Source: CAZOOW01 sp964581535 (GTDB lineage Bacteria > Patescibacteriota > Saccharimonadia > Saccharimonadales > Saccharimonadaceae). From it: a stretch of DNA of 64,000 bases. How positions within the stretch are numbered: position 1 is the stretch's first letter; each line of letters starts with the position of its first letter. The position numbers were made by a program, and so were the translations under genes. Below, one piece after another: positions 40,704 through 49,686 of this stretch. The notes below the pieces were generated by a model that ran no database searches, was not told the DNA's origin, and worked only from the letters and a program-made list of their open reading frames with translations. The stretch spans positions 62,001 to 126,000 of the forward strand of contig CAZOOW010000002.1 in NCBI GenBank assembly GCA_964581535.1. The letters run 5' to 3'.

Positions 40704-42056
40704 TTATTTCTTTTTTAAGTAGGTGTTTAATGCGGTGCGTAAGTCACTAACAGGGGTGATAAAATCGTCCTTTGAGACCGGCGCTAAAGCACGACGAAAT
40801 CCAAGTTTTTTTGCTTCAGTGACTCGTCTTGCTGTTTGAGCAACTTGTCTTACCTCACCCCCAAGTCCTACTTCGCCGAAAACAACAATGTCCTCAGGCA
40901 GTGTCCGCTCTGCGCTTGCGCTTGCTATCGCCATGCATATGGCGAGGTCCGCTGCAGGATCGACAAGTCGTAGTCCGCCTACGACGTTTATAAAGACGTC
41001 TTTGTCAGATAAATCTAGTTTGGTTCGCCTCTCAAGCACTGCTATGAGCAATGTTAAGCGATTTAGGTCAAATCCTGATGCGGTCCGTTTAGGATACCCG
41101 AAAGGGCTCTTGTTAACAAGGGCCTGAATCTCTACGAGTAGCGGTCTATTACCTTCCATGGTTGCCAGAATAACCGAACCGTCGCTTTTGCCTCGCTCAG
41201 CAAGCAGGCTCGCACTTGCATCATCAACCTCTCGCAGTCCTTCGCCAACCATTTCCATAATTGCTACCTCATGAGTAGAACCATAACGGTTTTTTGCGGC
41301 CCTGAGGAGTTTAAATCCGCCATAACGATCCCCTTCTAGCGAAAGTACAACATCAACCAGATGTTCAAGCACTTTTGGACCAGCGATGCTTCCTTCTTTT
41401 GTGACATGTCCAACTAAAACAACTGCAGTATTTGTTTGTTTTGCTGCCCGAATAATAATATTTGCCGAGTTAGTTATCTGGCTGACGGTACCGGGGGCGG
41501 ACGCAATTTCAGCCATCGCAACCGTTTGCATACTATCGACGATTACTACCTTGTATTTGCCACTAAGTATAGTCGCCGCAATATCGTCGGCGCTGGTCGA
41601 TGTCACTAGATGCACGTTTTCCGGCAGGGTTGAGCTCAGTCGCTGTGCGCGAAGTTTTACCTGTCCAGCGGACTCTTCACCGCTTACATAAAGAACTGGT
41701 TGTCTTTTACCAATCGCAAGAACAACTTGCATAAGTAGCGTGCTTTTTCCAATACCTGGCTGTCCTGCGACCAACACCACACCTCCCAGCATAAGACCAC
41801 CGCCCAACACATCATCGCACTGGTTCAAACCCGTACTTAATCGGCTTTTTAGATTTTCAGTCTGAACTTCTGCGAGCGCTTCAGTCTGCAATGCCTTTCC
41901 CATTGAACGGTCAACAACAGCTTTTTTATCGATAGGAGCTGTTTCCTCTATAAGGCTGTTCCATGCACCGCAATTATCGCACTTGCCGCTCCATTTTGGA
42001 TAGTTAGCGCCACACTGTTGACAGACGTAACGACTAGTACGCTTTGCTGCACTCAT
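40704..42056 (-). CDS. radA: DNA repair protein RadA
   Basis: RadA promotes branch migration in recombination. The 450-residue protein has an intact N-terminal zinc finger (CQQC at 12-15 and CDNC at 26-29), the RecA-like ATPase with GQPGIGKST (about 99-107), the RadA motif KNRYG and the C-terminal Lon-like domain. Its zinc finger is notable because other zinc sites in this window are lost. It overlaps the upstream gene as ATGA. Confidence 0.95.
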   Translation of the reverse strand: MSAAKRTSRYVCQQCGANYPKWSGKCDNCGAWNSLIEETAPIDKKAVVDRSMGKALQTEALAEVQTENLKSRLSTGLNQCDDVLGGGLMLGGVVLVAGQPGIGKSTLLMQVVLAIGKRQPVLYVSGEESAGQVKLRAQRLSSTLPENVHLVTSTSADDIAATILSGKYKVVIVDSMQTVAMAEIASAPGTVSQITNSANIIIRAAKQTNTAVVLVGHVTKEGSIAGPKVLEHLVDVVLSLEGDRYGGFKLLRAAKNRYGSTHEVAIMEMVGEGLREVDDASASLLAERGKSDGSVILATMEGNRPLLVEIQALVNKSPFGYPKRTASGFDLNRLTLLIAVLERRTKLDLSDKDVFINVVGGLRLVDPAADLAICMAIASASAERTLPEDIVVFGEVGLGGEVRQVAQTARRVTEAKKLGFRRALAPVSKDDFITPVSDLRTALNTYLKKK

Positions 42057-43075
42057 ACCTTCGGCATCTCCCGTGCAGGCAACGAATCTATACTTTTATG
42101 TAGTTGCTCGGCCTGCATGTTAAGATTTTCCAGTTCAGCTGCTCCACTGTGATATTTGTCAATCATCGCATTGATGCGCTGACGATCTTGTTCCAAGCTG
42201 GTCTGGCGGGACTGAAGAGCATTTCTAGCTATAGTAAAGCTTTCCCTATTAGCAAAAGCACCGTGGGATGCGTCATGGTTAAACACGTCTATATCTCGCA
42301 AGAGAGTTTCCGCACTTACATCATAGCTTTTGCGCGCCGCTTCTATTTCTAGAGCGAGTTTATTTAGCTCGTCTACTAAAGTTTTCTGCTTGACTTCAAG
42401 TTCCCGAAACACTGCAGCATATGACTCGTAAAGTGAAAGTACTGCACTTCTGTCTGTGAAGTATTCTCGGTAATAGGATTCAAGCTCAGGACTAAGTGTT
42501 TTTCTCTCTGTCGCTAGCATTGAGTGGAGTTCTGTCAGCCGGGCACCGGGTTCCGTCCGATCGTACAAAGCTATCGCTTCATGAAAGTGTGGGTCTGATA
42601 TTGTTGCGTATTCACGGTTCAGCAATTCATTTATTCTTGTTCGTTTGTTAGTATCTAGACGTTCATACGCTGCATGAAGCATTTCGTGAGCCATCGTTAC
42701 CTCTTTAACACCCGCTAACTGCACGCTTGAAACATCATAGACATAAATTCGGTTGTTCGAGAAACAGCCTAGCACAACAGTCTGCTCAACAAGCCCTGAG
42801 CAGTTTACGTTAAATGCATTTTTTTCATTTACTTCAGCTCTTGTAGCATAGAGCAGATACTCACCGCGTGACGTCATTGCAGTTTTGTTCGCATATTCAG
42901 TCAGTACCGCAGGTCTTCCGTATCGCCAAACAGTAACTGCATCGATAACGTCGTAACGATGGGTTGCAATAAAAACTGCCAGACCAAAAAGTACTACGCT
43001 GAGCAACAGCGCCGGAAAAAGATTACGACGTGGTTTTTGCTGTGGCTGTTGCACCCTCGTGTGTCCTTGTGACAT
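42053..43075 (-). CDS. Putative membrane-anchored zincin metalloprotease
   Basis: I do not recognise this 340-residue protein as a named family. It has one N-terminal transmembrane helix (about 19-37), a domain with HEMLH (residues 130-134), the HExxH zinc-protease motif in a helix (VTMAHEMLHAAYERL), and a long C-terminal coiled coil (about 210-330). Two cysteines (92 and 104) could form a disulfide outside the cell. The third zinc ligand is not obvious. It overlaps clpC by 53 nt and radA by 4 nt, so it belongs to that operon. Confidence 0.65.
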   Translation of the reverse strand: MSQGHTRVQQPQQKPRRNLFPALLLSVVLFGLAVFIATHRYDVIDAVTVWRYGRPAVLTEYANKTAMTSRGEYLLYATRAEVNEKNAFNVNCSGLVEQTVVLGCFSNNRIYVYDVSSVQLAGVKEVTMAHEMLHAAYERLDTNKRTRINELLNREYATISDPHFHEAIALYDRTEPGARLTELHSMLATERKTLSPELESYYREYFTDRSAVLSLYESYAAVFRELEVKQKTLVDELNKLALEIEAARKSYDVSAETLLRDIDVFNHDASHGAFANRESFTIARNALQSRQTSLEQDRQRINAMIDKYHSGAAELENLNMQAEQLHKSIDSLPAREMPKV

Positions 43076-45512
43076 TTAGTGTACCACGACTCGCGGCGAC
43101 CTCGAGGATGTCCCCTTTATGATATTCGCCCGCCAAAAGGCCTTCTGCTATGCGATGTTCTATCTCGTTTTGAATGACCCTTCTCAGCGGGCGGGCGCCA
43201 TTTTTCGTATCATACCCTTTATCTATACATAGCTTCTTGGCTGCTGCGGTAACGATGACGGCAAGCCCTTTACGACTAAGTCGTTGGTTGAGATCGGCCA
43301 GTAGCAAGTCAAAAATCTTTCCTACTTCCACCCTGCTGAGCGAATGAAACACAATAATATCGTCAAAGCGGTTGATGAGCTCAGGGCGCATGACTCCCCG
43401 CAACGCTTCGTGCGCGGCTTCGACATTTGTTTCATGTAGTTTGTCGACGTCGTTTTTTTCTGACTTCGTCATTGCACTGAATCCGAGTGACGCCTCTTTT
43501 CTCATCGCCTCGCTCCCCAGGTTACTTGTCAGTATGACGATGGTGTTAGAAAAATCGACTTTGCGTCCTTTCGCATCACTAAGCGTCCCGTCTTCTAGGA
43601 TCTGTAACAGCAGCTGAAAGACGTCTCGGTGCGCCTTTTCAATCTCGTCGAACAGTACGATGCTGTAGGGCTGACGACGAATTTTGTCTGTCAACTGACC
43701 ACCGTCATCGTAGCCGACATATCCGGCAGGCGCTCCAACAAGACGGCTGGCGGTATGCCGCTCGCCAAACTCGCTCATATCTATTTTAATAAAAGCTTTT
43801 TCAGAACCGAACACCTCTCGAGCAAGCACCCGTGCGAGTTCGGTCTTTCCAACGCCGGTCGGTCCCATAAAAATAAATGAACCGATCGGACGTTTTGCGC
43901 TGGCGATACCACTACGACTTCGTCGAATAGCTTTTGCAACCGCATGTACTGCATCTTTCTGACCGATAAGTGACTTGCCGAGATGTTTTTCCAAACGACG
44001 AAGTAGATTTGCTTCGGATCGTTTTAAATGTTGCATTGGAACCCCCGACATAGTTGATACCGCCCGCGCAATGTCACCATAACTGAGCGCTAAACGCGCC
44101 CCTTTTGGTTGACGGATATCAGCAAGTTGTTCCTTCAGGCGACTGATGCGCATTTTATAGAGTGCCGCGCGTTCATAATCCTGAGCGCCAACCGCTTCTT
44201 CCATTTTTTCCTCGAGTTGATATATCTCGGTCTGGTATGCCCGTGCTTTAGCCGGTGTTTTACCCCGCTCTACTTTGACAAGCGACGCCGCCTCGTCGAG
44301 AACATCGAGCGCCTTGTCGGGCATAAACCGCTCATTAATATATCTGTCAGCGAGGTAAACGACGTCCTCAATAAGCGCATCCGACACGCTAACGCCATGG
44401 TATTCCTCATACTTATCCCGCATTCCACGCAGAATCGACTCAGTGTCTTTCAGTGACGGCTCCTCTACGACAATAGGCTGTAAGCGTCGTTCAAACGCAG
44501 CATCTTTTTCGATATGTTTTCGGTATTCATCCAGCGTAGTAGCACCAATCATTCGCATCTTCCCGCGTGCAAGGGCAGGTTTTAACATATTTGCTGCATC
44601 GAGCGACCCCTCAGCCGCGCCTGCACCAACGAGTAAATGCAGCTCATCGATAAACACGATAACCTGCTCGTCACTTTGTATCTCGTCGATAACGCTTTTT
44701 AGTCGCTCTTCGAACTCACCGCGGTATTTCGTACCCGCTATCATCGCAGTTAAATCCAGCTGATAAATCCGTTTATCGAGCAGATGATCAGGAACATCTT
44801 CTGAGGCAATACGCTGTGCAAGCCCTTCGACGATGGCAGTTTTTCCTACGCCAGGCTCGCCGATAAGTATAGGATTGTTCTTCGTACGGCGGCTTATAAT
44901 GGTAATCATGCGGGCAATTTCTTTATCGCGGCCGATCACTGGATCGAGCTCACCACGTTTCGCCGCCTCGGTAAGATCGTTTCCATATTTGTCGAGCGTC
45001 TGGTGCTTGACACGACGTCGTTTTTTCGTCGTATCACCCGCTGCTCCATAGTCATCCGTCTGCTGCCGACTCAGATACGCCTCGACATCACCTATTAGCT
45101 CATCCACCGGGACGCTCATGTCCCGAAGCAGAACTGTTGCACGTGCGTTTTTTTGGCTCAGTATGCTGAAAACTATGTGTTCTGTACCACAAAAATCCTG
45201 ATGGAATTCCTGTGCGATATCCCAGCTCATCCTTAGTGTAAGCTTGGCTGTCTCGCTCAAACCTTTTGCGCCCGTGCTGACGACCAGAGCTCGCGGCGTC
45301 AAGTTTAACGCCACACGTGCCCTTTCTAGTGTCACGCCGACGTCGGCAAGCAGTTTCGCTCCAACCGACGTTTCCTGGCTTAGGACGCCGAGCAGCAAAT
45401 GTTCCGTGCCGATATATGCGCTTCCTAAACTCCGCGCAATCATATCGGCGTTCTCTAAACTGCCTCGTGCGTTATCAGTCAGTTTGTGTATAAAATCGTG
45501 TAAATTATCCAT
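43023..45512 (-). CDS. clpC: ClpC-type AAA+ unfoldase
   Basis: The 829-residue protein has the double N-domain repeat (SAYIGTEHLLLGVL and DFCGTEHIVFSIL), two AAA+ modules with Walker A GEPGVGKT (218-225) and GPTGVGKT in the second half, and a UVR-type middle domain (KMEEAVGAQDYERAALYKMR), which identifies ClpC rather than ClpB. It should feed ClpP at 26282. A perfect CIRCE element overlaps its promoter. Downstream are the zincin, radA and PIN/TRAM genes. Confidence 0.93.
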   Translation of the reverse strand: MDNLHDFIHKLTDNARGSLENADMIARSLGSAYIGTEHLLLGVLSQETSVGAKLLADVGVTLERARVALNLTPRALVVSTGAKGLSETAKLTLRMSWDIAQEFHQDFCGTEHIVFSILSQKNARATVLLRDMSVPVDELIGDVEAYLSRQQTDDYGAAGDTTKKRRRVKHQTLDKYGNDLTEAAKRGELDPVIGRDKEIARMITIISRRTKNNPILIGEPGVGKTAIVEGLAQRIASEDVPDHLLDKRIYQLDLTAMIAGTKYRGEFEERLKSVIDEIQSDEQVIVFIDELHLLVGAGAAEGSLDAANMLKPALARGKMRMIGATTLDEYRKHIEKDAAFERRLQPIVVEEPSLKDTESILRGMRDKYEEYHGVSVSDALIEDVVYLADRYINERFMPDKALDVLDEAASLVKVERGKTPAKARAYQTEIYQLEEKMEEAVGAQDYERAALYKMRISRLKEQLADIRQPKGARLALSYGDIARAVSTMSGVPMQHLKRSEANLLRRLEKHLGKSLIGQKDAVHAVAKAIRRSRSGIASAKRPIGSFIFMGPTGVGKTELARVLAREVFGSEKAFIKIDMSEFGERHTASRLVGAPAGYVGYDDGGQLTDKIRRQPYSIVLFDEIEKAHRDVFQLLLQILEDGTLSDAKGRKVDFSNTIVILTSNLGSEAMRKEASLGFSAMTKSEKNDVDKLHETNVEAAHEALRGVMRPELINRFDDIIVFHSLSRVEVGKIFDLLLADLNQRLSRKGLAVIVTAAAKKLCIDKGYDTKNGARPLRRVIQNEIEHRIAEGLLAGEYHKGDILEVAASRGTLNVTRTHEGATATAKTTS

Positions 45513-45537
45513 ATTACCCCACTTCAGGTCAGCTACC

Positions 45538-45576
45538 AGTATAGCAAAATTAGCACTCGATATGCAAGAGTGCTAA
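45538..45576 (-). promoter_or_regulatory. CIRCE operator and promoter of clpC
   Basis: TTAGCACTC (45550-45558), 9-nt spacer, GAGTGCTAA (45568-45576) is a perfect HrcA operator. Minus-strand TTGCAT (45562-45567), 18-nt spacer and TATACT (45538-45543) form the promoter, so the -35 lies within the operator. The leader is about 20 nt. Confidence 0.95.
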
Positions 45577-45596
45577 TTCGTAAGCTACGTCAGTGT

Positions 45597-45911
45597 TTAG
45601 TTATATGGGCAGTCGAAAGTATATTCTTCTGCAAATACATCCCGTCCGTCGATCGAACAGACGCTCAATATAGCTGTACCTCTTTTTTGAAATGATAACC
45701 TTTGCAGATTATGCCCTCCATGATCTACGCCATGCTGAAACTCTTTATCATACATATCGATTATCGGCCTCCCTTGGATAGCCTGTTCGATAAGTTCTCC
45801 ACACTGCCTCATACAGACATCAGGAACATCAGGCACGAGCTTGCCATCACTGTCAACTACGTATTCGTTAATCCAGCGCAGCCCATTTCCTAAAGGACAC
45901 CGTTCGCTCAC
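45597..45911 (-). CDS. Hypothetical protein downstream of nusA
   Basis: A 104-residue soluble protein with a GTG start 2 nt after the nusA stop, so coupled to it. It has five cysteines, including CMRQC (33-37) and one at each end, which might bind a metal. The sequence has mixed helix and strand character with HGVDHGGHN in the middle. No family recognised. It ends just before the clpC CIRCE element. Confidence 0.65.
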   Translation of the reverse strand: MSERCPLGNGLRWINEYVVDSDGKLVPDVPDVCMRQCGELIEQAIQGRPIIDMYDKEFQHGVDHGGHNLQRLSFQKRGTAILSVCSIDGRDVFAEEYTFDCPYN

Positions 45912-45913
45912 TA

Positions 45914-47038
45914 CTACTCCTCAGCGGTTTCTTCTACAGCGCTCAAAAGGCTGTCTTCGATGTTTTTCTTTGGCTTTGGTGCTGCTGCAGCTTTAGGAAC
46001 GGCTGTTTCAATATCCAGCTCATAGCCAGTTAGCTTGCTCGCCAGACGCACGTTCTGACCACCTCGTCCGATAGCGATGCTTTGCTGATCTTCGGCGACA
46101 AACACTTTCGCTCGTTTGTCTTTTTCGTCTATTTCGATACTGCTGATTTCTGCCGGGCTCAAAGCATTAGCGATGTAGTTTTTCAAGTCTTCGTCAAAGG
46201 TGACGATATCGATTTTTTCCTGATCACCAATCTCATTCATCACAGCCGTGACGCGGGTACCGTGTCCACCGACGAATGTCCCGACTGGGTCTACACCGGG
46301 AACCGTGCTCGCGACTGCGAGCTTCGTTCGTTTACCTGCTTCGCGAGCAAGCGCTTTGATCTCTACGGCTCCGGTTTCCATCTCAGGGACTTCCTGGCGG
46401 AAAAGGTATTCGATAAATGCTTCGTTGGCACGGCTCAAAATGAGTTGAGGGCCACGGTTTTCTCGTTCGACATCTTTGAGGAAAACTTTCACGCGTGAAC
46501 CGACACTGTAGTATTCACCCGGAATCTGTTCGCTCTGCGGTAGAATACCGATGGCTTTACCGAGCTCGACGCGCACCACGCGCGGCTCGACTCTCTGGAC
46601 AGTTCCCGTGATAACTGTACCGATCTTGTCGGCGAACTCTTCCATGACAACTTCCCGCTCGGCTTCGCGCAGTTTTTGTAAGACCACTTGCTTTGCAGTT
46701 TGTGCGGCAACACGCCCAAAGCTATTCGCATCAAACTCTTCCTCGACGACATCACCAACTTTGGCGCCTTTTTTCAGTTTCTGGGCATCAGCTTCAGTCA
46801 GCTCTGTCGCCGGGTTCTCTACCTCTTCGACGACTTGATACATCACAAAAACTTTCGCGGTGCCATTGACGGTGTTAAGCTCCGCACGCACATCCTGCTC
46901 GCGGTCACCGTTGTCGCGCCGCCATGCGGCAGCGATCGCTTGCTGGACAACATCCATAACGGTTTCTTCAGGTAGGTTTTTCTCCTCTGCGATAGTGCCG
47001 ATGACTTGTATAAGCTGTTTTACGTTTAGATCCTGCAT
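45914..47038 (-). CDS. nusA: Transcription elongation/antitermination factor NusA
   Basis: NusA binds RNA polymerase and affects pausing and termination. The 374-residue protein has the N-terminal domain (1-125), an S1 domain (GTVITGTVQRVEPRVVRVELG) and two KH domains with the GHGTRVTAV and AIGRGGQNVRLASKLTGY motifs. The start at 47038 has AAGGAG 7 nt upstream, ruling out an ATG 21 nt earlier. rimP and infB, its usual neighbours, are absent here. Confidence 0.94.
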   Translation of the reverse strand: MQDLNVKQLIQVIGTIAEEKNLPEETVMDVVQQAIAAAWRRDNGDREQDVRAELNTVNGTAKVFVMYQVVEEVENPATELTEADAQKLKKGAKVGDVVEEEFDANSFGRVAAQTAKQVVLQKLREAEREVVMEEFADKIGTVITGTVQRVEPRVVRVELGKAIGILPQSEQIPGEYYSVGSRVKVFLKDVERENRGPQLILSRANEAFIEYLFRQEVPEMETGAVEIKALAREAGKRTKLAVASTVPGVDPVGTFVGGHGTRVTAVMNEIGDQEKIDIVTFDEDLKNYIANALSPAEISSIEIDEKDKRAKVFVAEDQQSIAIGRGGQNVRLASKLTGYELDIETAVPKAAAAPKPKKNIEDSLLSAVEETAEE

Positions 47039-47171
47039 ATTTTTGCTCCTTTTCATCAAAAAGTCCGACCTGCCGGCCGGATAAGTACTCTTTCAGTATA
47101 CTCTTTTTTAACAAAATCACAAGCACAGATATCGCTCCTCGTTAACTCTCTCACGAGTTAATCTTTATTGT

Positions 47172-47177
47172 TACAAT
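47172..47177 (+). promoter_or_regulatory. Extended -10 of the aminopeptidase gene; decides the start codon
   Basis: TGTTACAAT, hexamer 47172-47177, overlaps an in-frame ATG at 47176 and ends 7 nt before the ATG at 47185. Only the second can lie in the transcript if this is the promoter. Confidence 0.6.
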
Positions 47178-47184
47178 GGAATGC

Positions 47185-49686
47185 ATGCAAAACGTTTCCA
47201 GACTTATTGATTTTTTTATTCCTGAACATTACGAATTATCGTTAAATCTTGAACGAGAAAAACGCGTTTTTTCCGGGACGGTCACTATCAGAGGGGAAAA
47301 AATCAGTGATACGCCCATTCGCTTACATGCCAAAGATTTGGAGTTTCATACCATACGCATAAATGGAGTGGAGGCAAACAACTTTCATCCGGAGACTAAC
47401 GACGAAGTAGCTATAGACGAAGAAAGCCCAGCCGGGAAAACGCTGTTATATATCGAGTTCGAAGGGACTATCACCGATGCAATGCATGGTCTTTATCCTT
47501 GCTACTACGAAGTAGAGGGCGAGAAGAAGGAGCTTCTCGCCACACAATTCGAGAGTCATCATGCCCGCGAAGTCTTTCCATGCATTGATGAGCCGGAGGC
47601 CAAAGCAACATTTGACCTAACTCTAATAACAGAAGAAGGTGTCGAGATCCTTTCAAATATGCCTATCGCCAGCCAGGATGGCGCCACGACCACCTTTGAG
47701 ACAACCCCTCGCATGAGTACCTATCTGCTCGCATGGGTCGTCGGGGATTTACATAAAAAAACGGCCATGACGAAGTCTGGGGTCGAGGTCAACGTCTGGG
47801 CAACAAAGGCACAGCCCTCCTCTCTCTTAGATTTTCCACTTGATGTTGCAGTCCGTTCGATTGATTTTTTTGATGAGTATTTTGACGAACCATATCCGCT
47901 TCCGAAGGCCGATCATGTTGCCCTGCCTGATTTTTCGAGCGGGGCGATGGAAAACTGGGGCCTTATCACCTACCGTGAAGTATGTTTGCTGGCGGACAAG
48001 AAAACAGCGCAAAGCACACGTGAATGGATCGCGACAGTCATCGCACATGAAACCAGCCACCAATGGTTCGGCAACCTCGTGACCATGAAGTGGTGGGATG
48101 ATTTATGGCTGAACGAAAGCTTCGCGACAGTCATGGAATACATTGCTGTCGATGCGCTCTTTCCAAGCTGGAACGCGTGGGATAATTTCGCCTCTGCAGA
48201 AACTCTTTCAGCACTCCGACGAGATCAACTCGCTGGCGTGCAGGCCGTCAAAGTCGATGTGTATCATCCTGATGAAATCAGTACGCTCTTTGACAGCTCT
48301 ATTGTTTATGCGAAGGGGGCTAGGCTGTTAAAAATGTTACGAGCCTACGTAGGCGATGACGTTTTTCGCCAGGGCCTGAAAACGTATTTCAATGAATATA
48401 AGTACCAAAACACGACTGGCGATGATCTTTGGATGGCTATATCAAATGCTTCCGGTAAGGACATCAAGTCATTCATGGACGGATGGCTAACGCAGTCTGG
48501 CTTACCCATCATCAGCGTCACGACAACCGACTCTGGCTACTCACTCACCCAAAAACGATTTGTAATCGGCGAACAGGTCGATGCGAGGACATGGCAAATC
48601 CCACTACATGCGTATCAAACTGACTTCCCTGCACTTCTTGCCGAGAAGGAAATCACATTCAACGCTACCCACGAATTGCCACTCCTCAACACAGAAAACT
48701 CTGCGCACTTTGTCACAAAATACGACGAAGCAGCACTGGATCTTGTACTAGATGGCCTAAGCTCAGGAAAGTTAAGCACGCAGGACAGGTTAGCCTTGCT
48801 GCATGAAACCAGTTTGCTCACTAAATGTGGTGAAATTTCAACCGCTAACATCGTCAATCTGCTGAAAAAATACGCGAATGAAACGCATGAGCCGGTCTGG
48901 AATATTATCGGGATGATTGTTAATGACCTTAAACGGTTTGTTGAAAACGATGATGCTGCCGAAAAAAATCTAAAATCGCTTGTTGTTTCACTGTGTCTAC
49001 CGCTTTTTGAGAAATTAGGCATCTCGTCTACCGCTAACGAATCAGAACAAGATGTCAAACTTCGCGCTAGCATTATTGGATTACTAGGCTACGCAGACTA
49101 CCAAGCGGTGCTGGAATGGGCCACTAAGAGATTCGCGCAAACAAACCTAACCGACCTAGAACGGGAGACGCGAGCTATCGTCTTTAGCCTCACTGCAAAA
49201 CATGGTTCAGACGATGAGTTTCAAAAACTTCTGAGGCTACACGACACGACTAGCGACCCTGATTTGCGAGCAGATATCGTGAGTGGAGTAACCGCTACGA
49301 GAAGCGAGACGCAGATAACGCAATTGCTCGAACGGCTCACAGACAGCAAGCATACTAAGCCTCAGGATATTATGAGCTGGTATATTAACCTGCTCAGGAA
49401 TCGCTTTGCCCGCGAATCAACTTGGCAGTGGATGATAGATAATTGGGGGTGGATAGAAAAAACATTTGCAGGCGACAAGAGCTACGATGATTTCGTCCGC
49501 TACAGCGCCAGCATCTTGAGTGCTTCAGTGTGGCTGAAACGCTACCAAGAATTCTTTGGACCTCTCAGCTCGCAACCAGCCCTCAAACGCGCCTATGACA
49601 TCGGCCTCACCGATATACGCACACGAGCCGAATGGCTAGAGCGGGATATGGAAGCTGTCAAAGCTGCACTTGCTCAACAAATTTAG
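47185..49686 (+). CDS. pepN: Aminopeptidase N (M1 family)
   Basis: A zinc aminopeptidase of about 833 residues. The exopeptidase signature GAMENWG and the zinc motif HETSHQWFGN with the third ligand in WLNESFA are intact. The N-terminal beta domain and C-terminal helical ERAP-type domain give the full M1 architecture. There is no signal peptide, so it is cytoplasmic and suited to peptide recycling. The 3' end overlaps the convergent RNase HII-YraN gene by 29 nt. Confidence 0.93.
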   Translation: MQNVSRLIDFFIPEHYELSLNLEREKRVFSGTVTIRGEKISDTPIRLHAKDLEFHTIRINGVEANNFHPETNDEVAIDEESPAGKTLLYIEFEGTITDAMHGLYPCYYEVEGEKKELLATQFESHHAREVFPCIDEPEAKATFDLTLITEEGVEILSNMPIASQDGATTTFETTPRMSTYLLAWVVGDLHKKTAMTKSGVEVNVWATKAQPSSLLDFPLDVAVRSIDFFDEYFDEPYPLPKADHVALPDFSSGAMENWGLITYREVCLLADKKTAQSTREWIATVIAHETSHQWFGNLVTMKWWDDLWLNESFATVMEYIAVDALFPSWNAWDNFASAETLSALRRDQLAGVQAVKVDVYHPDEISTLFDSSIVYAKGARLLKMLRAYVGDDVFRQGLKTYFNEYKYQNTTGDDLWMAISNASGKDIKSFMDGWLTQSGLPIISVTTTDSGYSLTQKRFVIGEQVDARTWQIPLHAYQTDFPALLAEKEITFNATHELPLLNTENSAHFVTKYDEAALDLVLDGLSSGKLSTQDRLALLHETSLLTKCGEISTANIVNLLKKYANETHEPVWNIIGMIVNDLKRFVENDDAAEKNLKSLVVSLCLPLFEKLGISSTANESEQDVKLRASIIGLLGYADYQAVLEWATKRFAQTNLTDLERETRAIVFSLTAKHGSDDEFQKLLRLHDTTSDPDLRADIVSGVTATRSETQITQLLERLTDSKHTKPQDIMSWYINLLRNRFARESTWQWMIDNWGWIEKTFAGDKSYDDFVRYSASILSASVWLKRYQEFFGPLSSQPALKRAYDIGLTDIRTRAEWLERDMEAVKAALAQQI

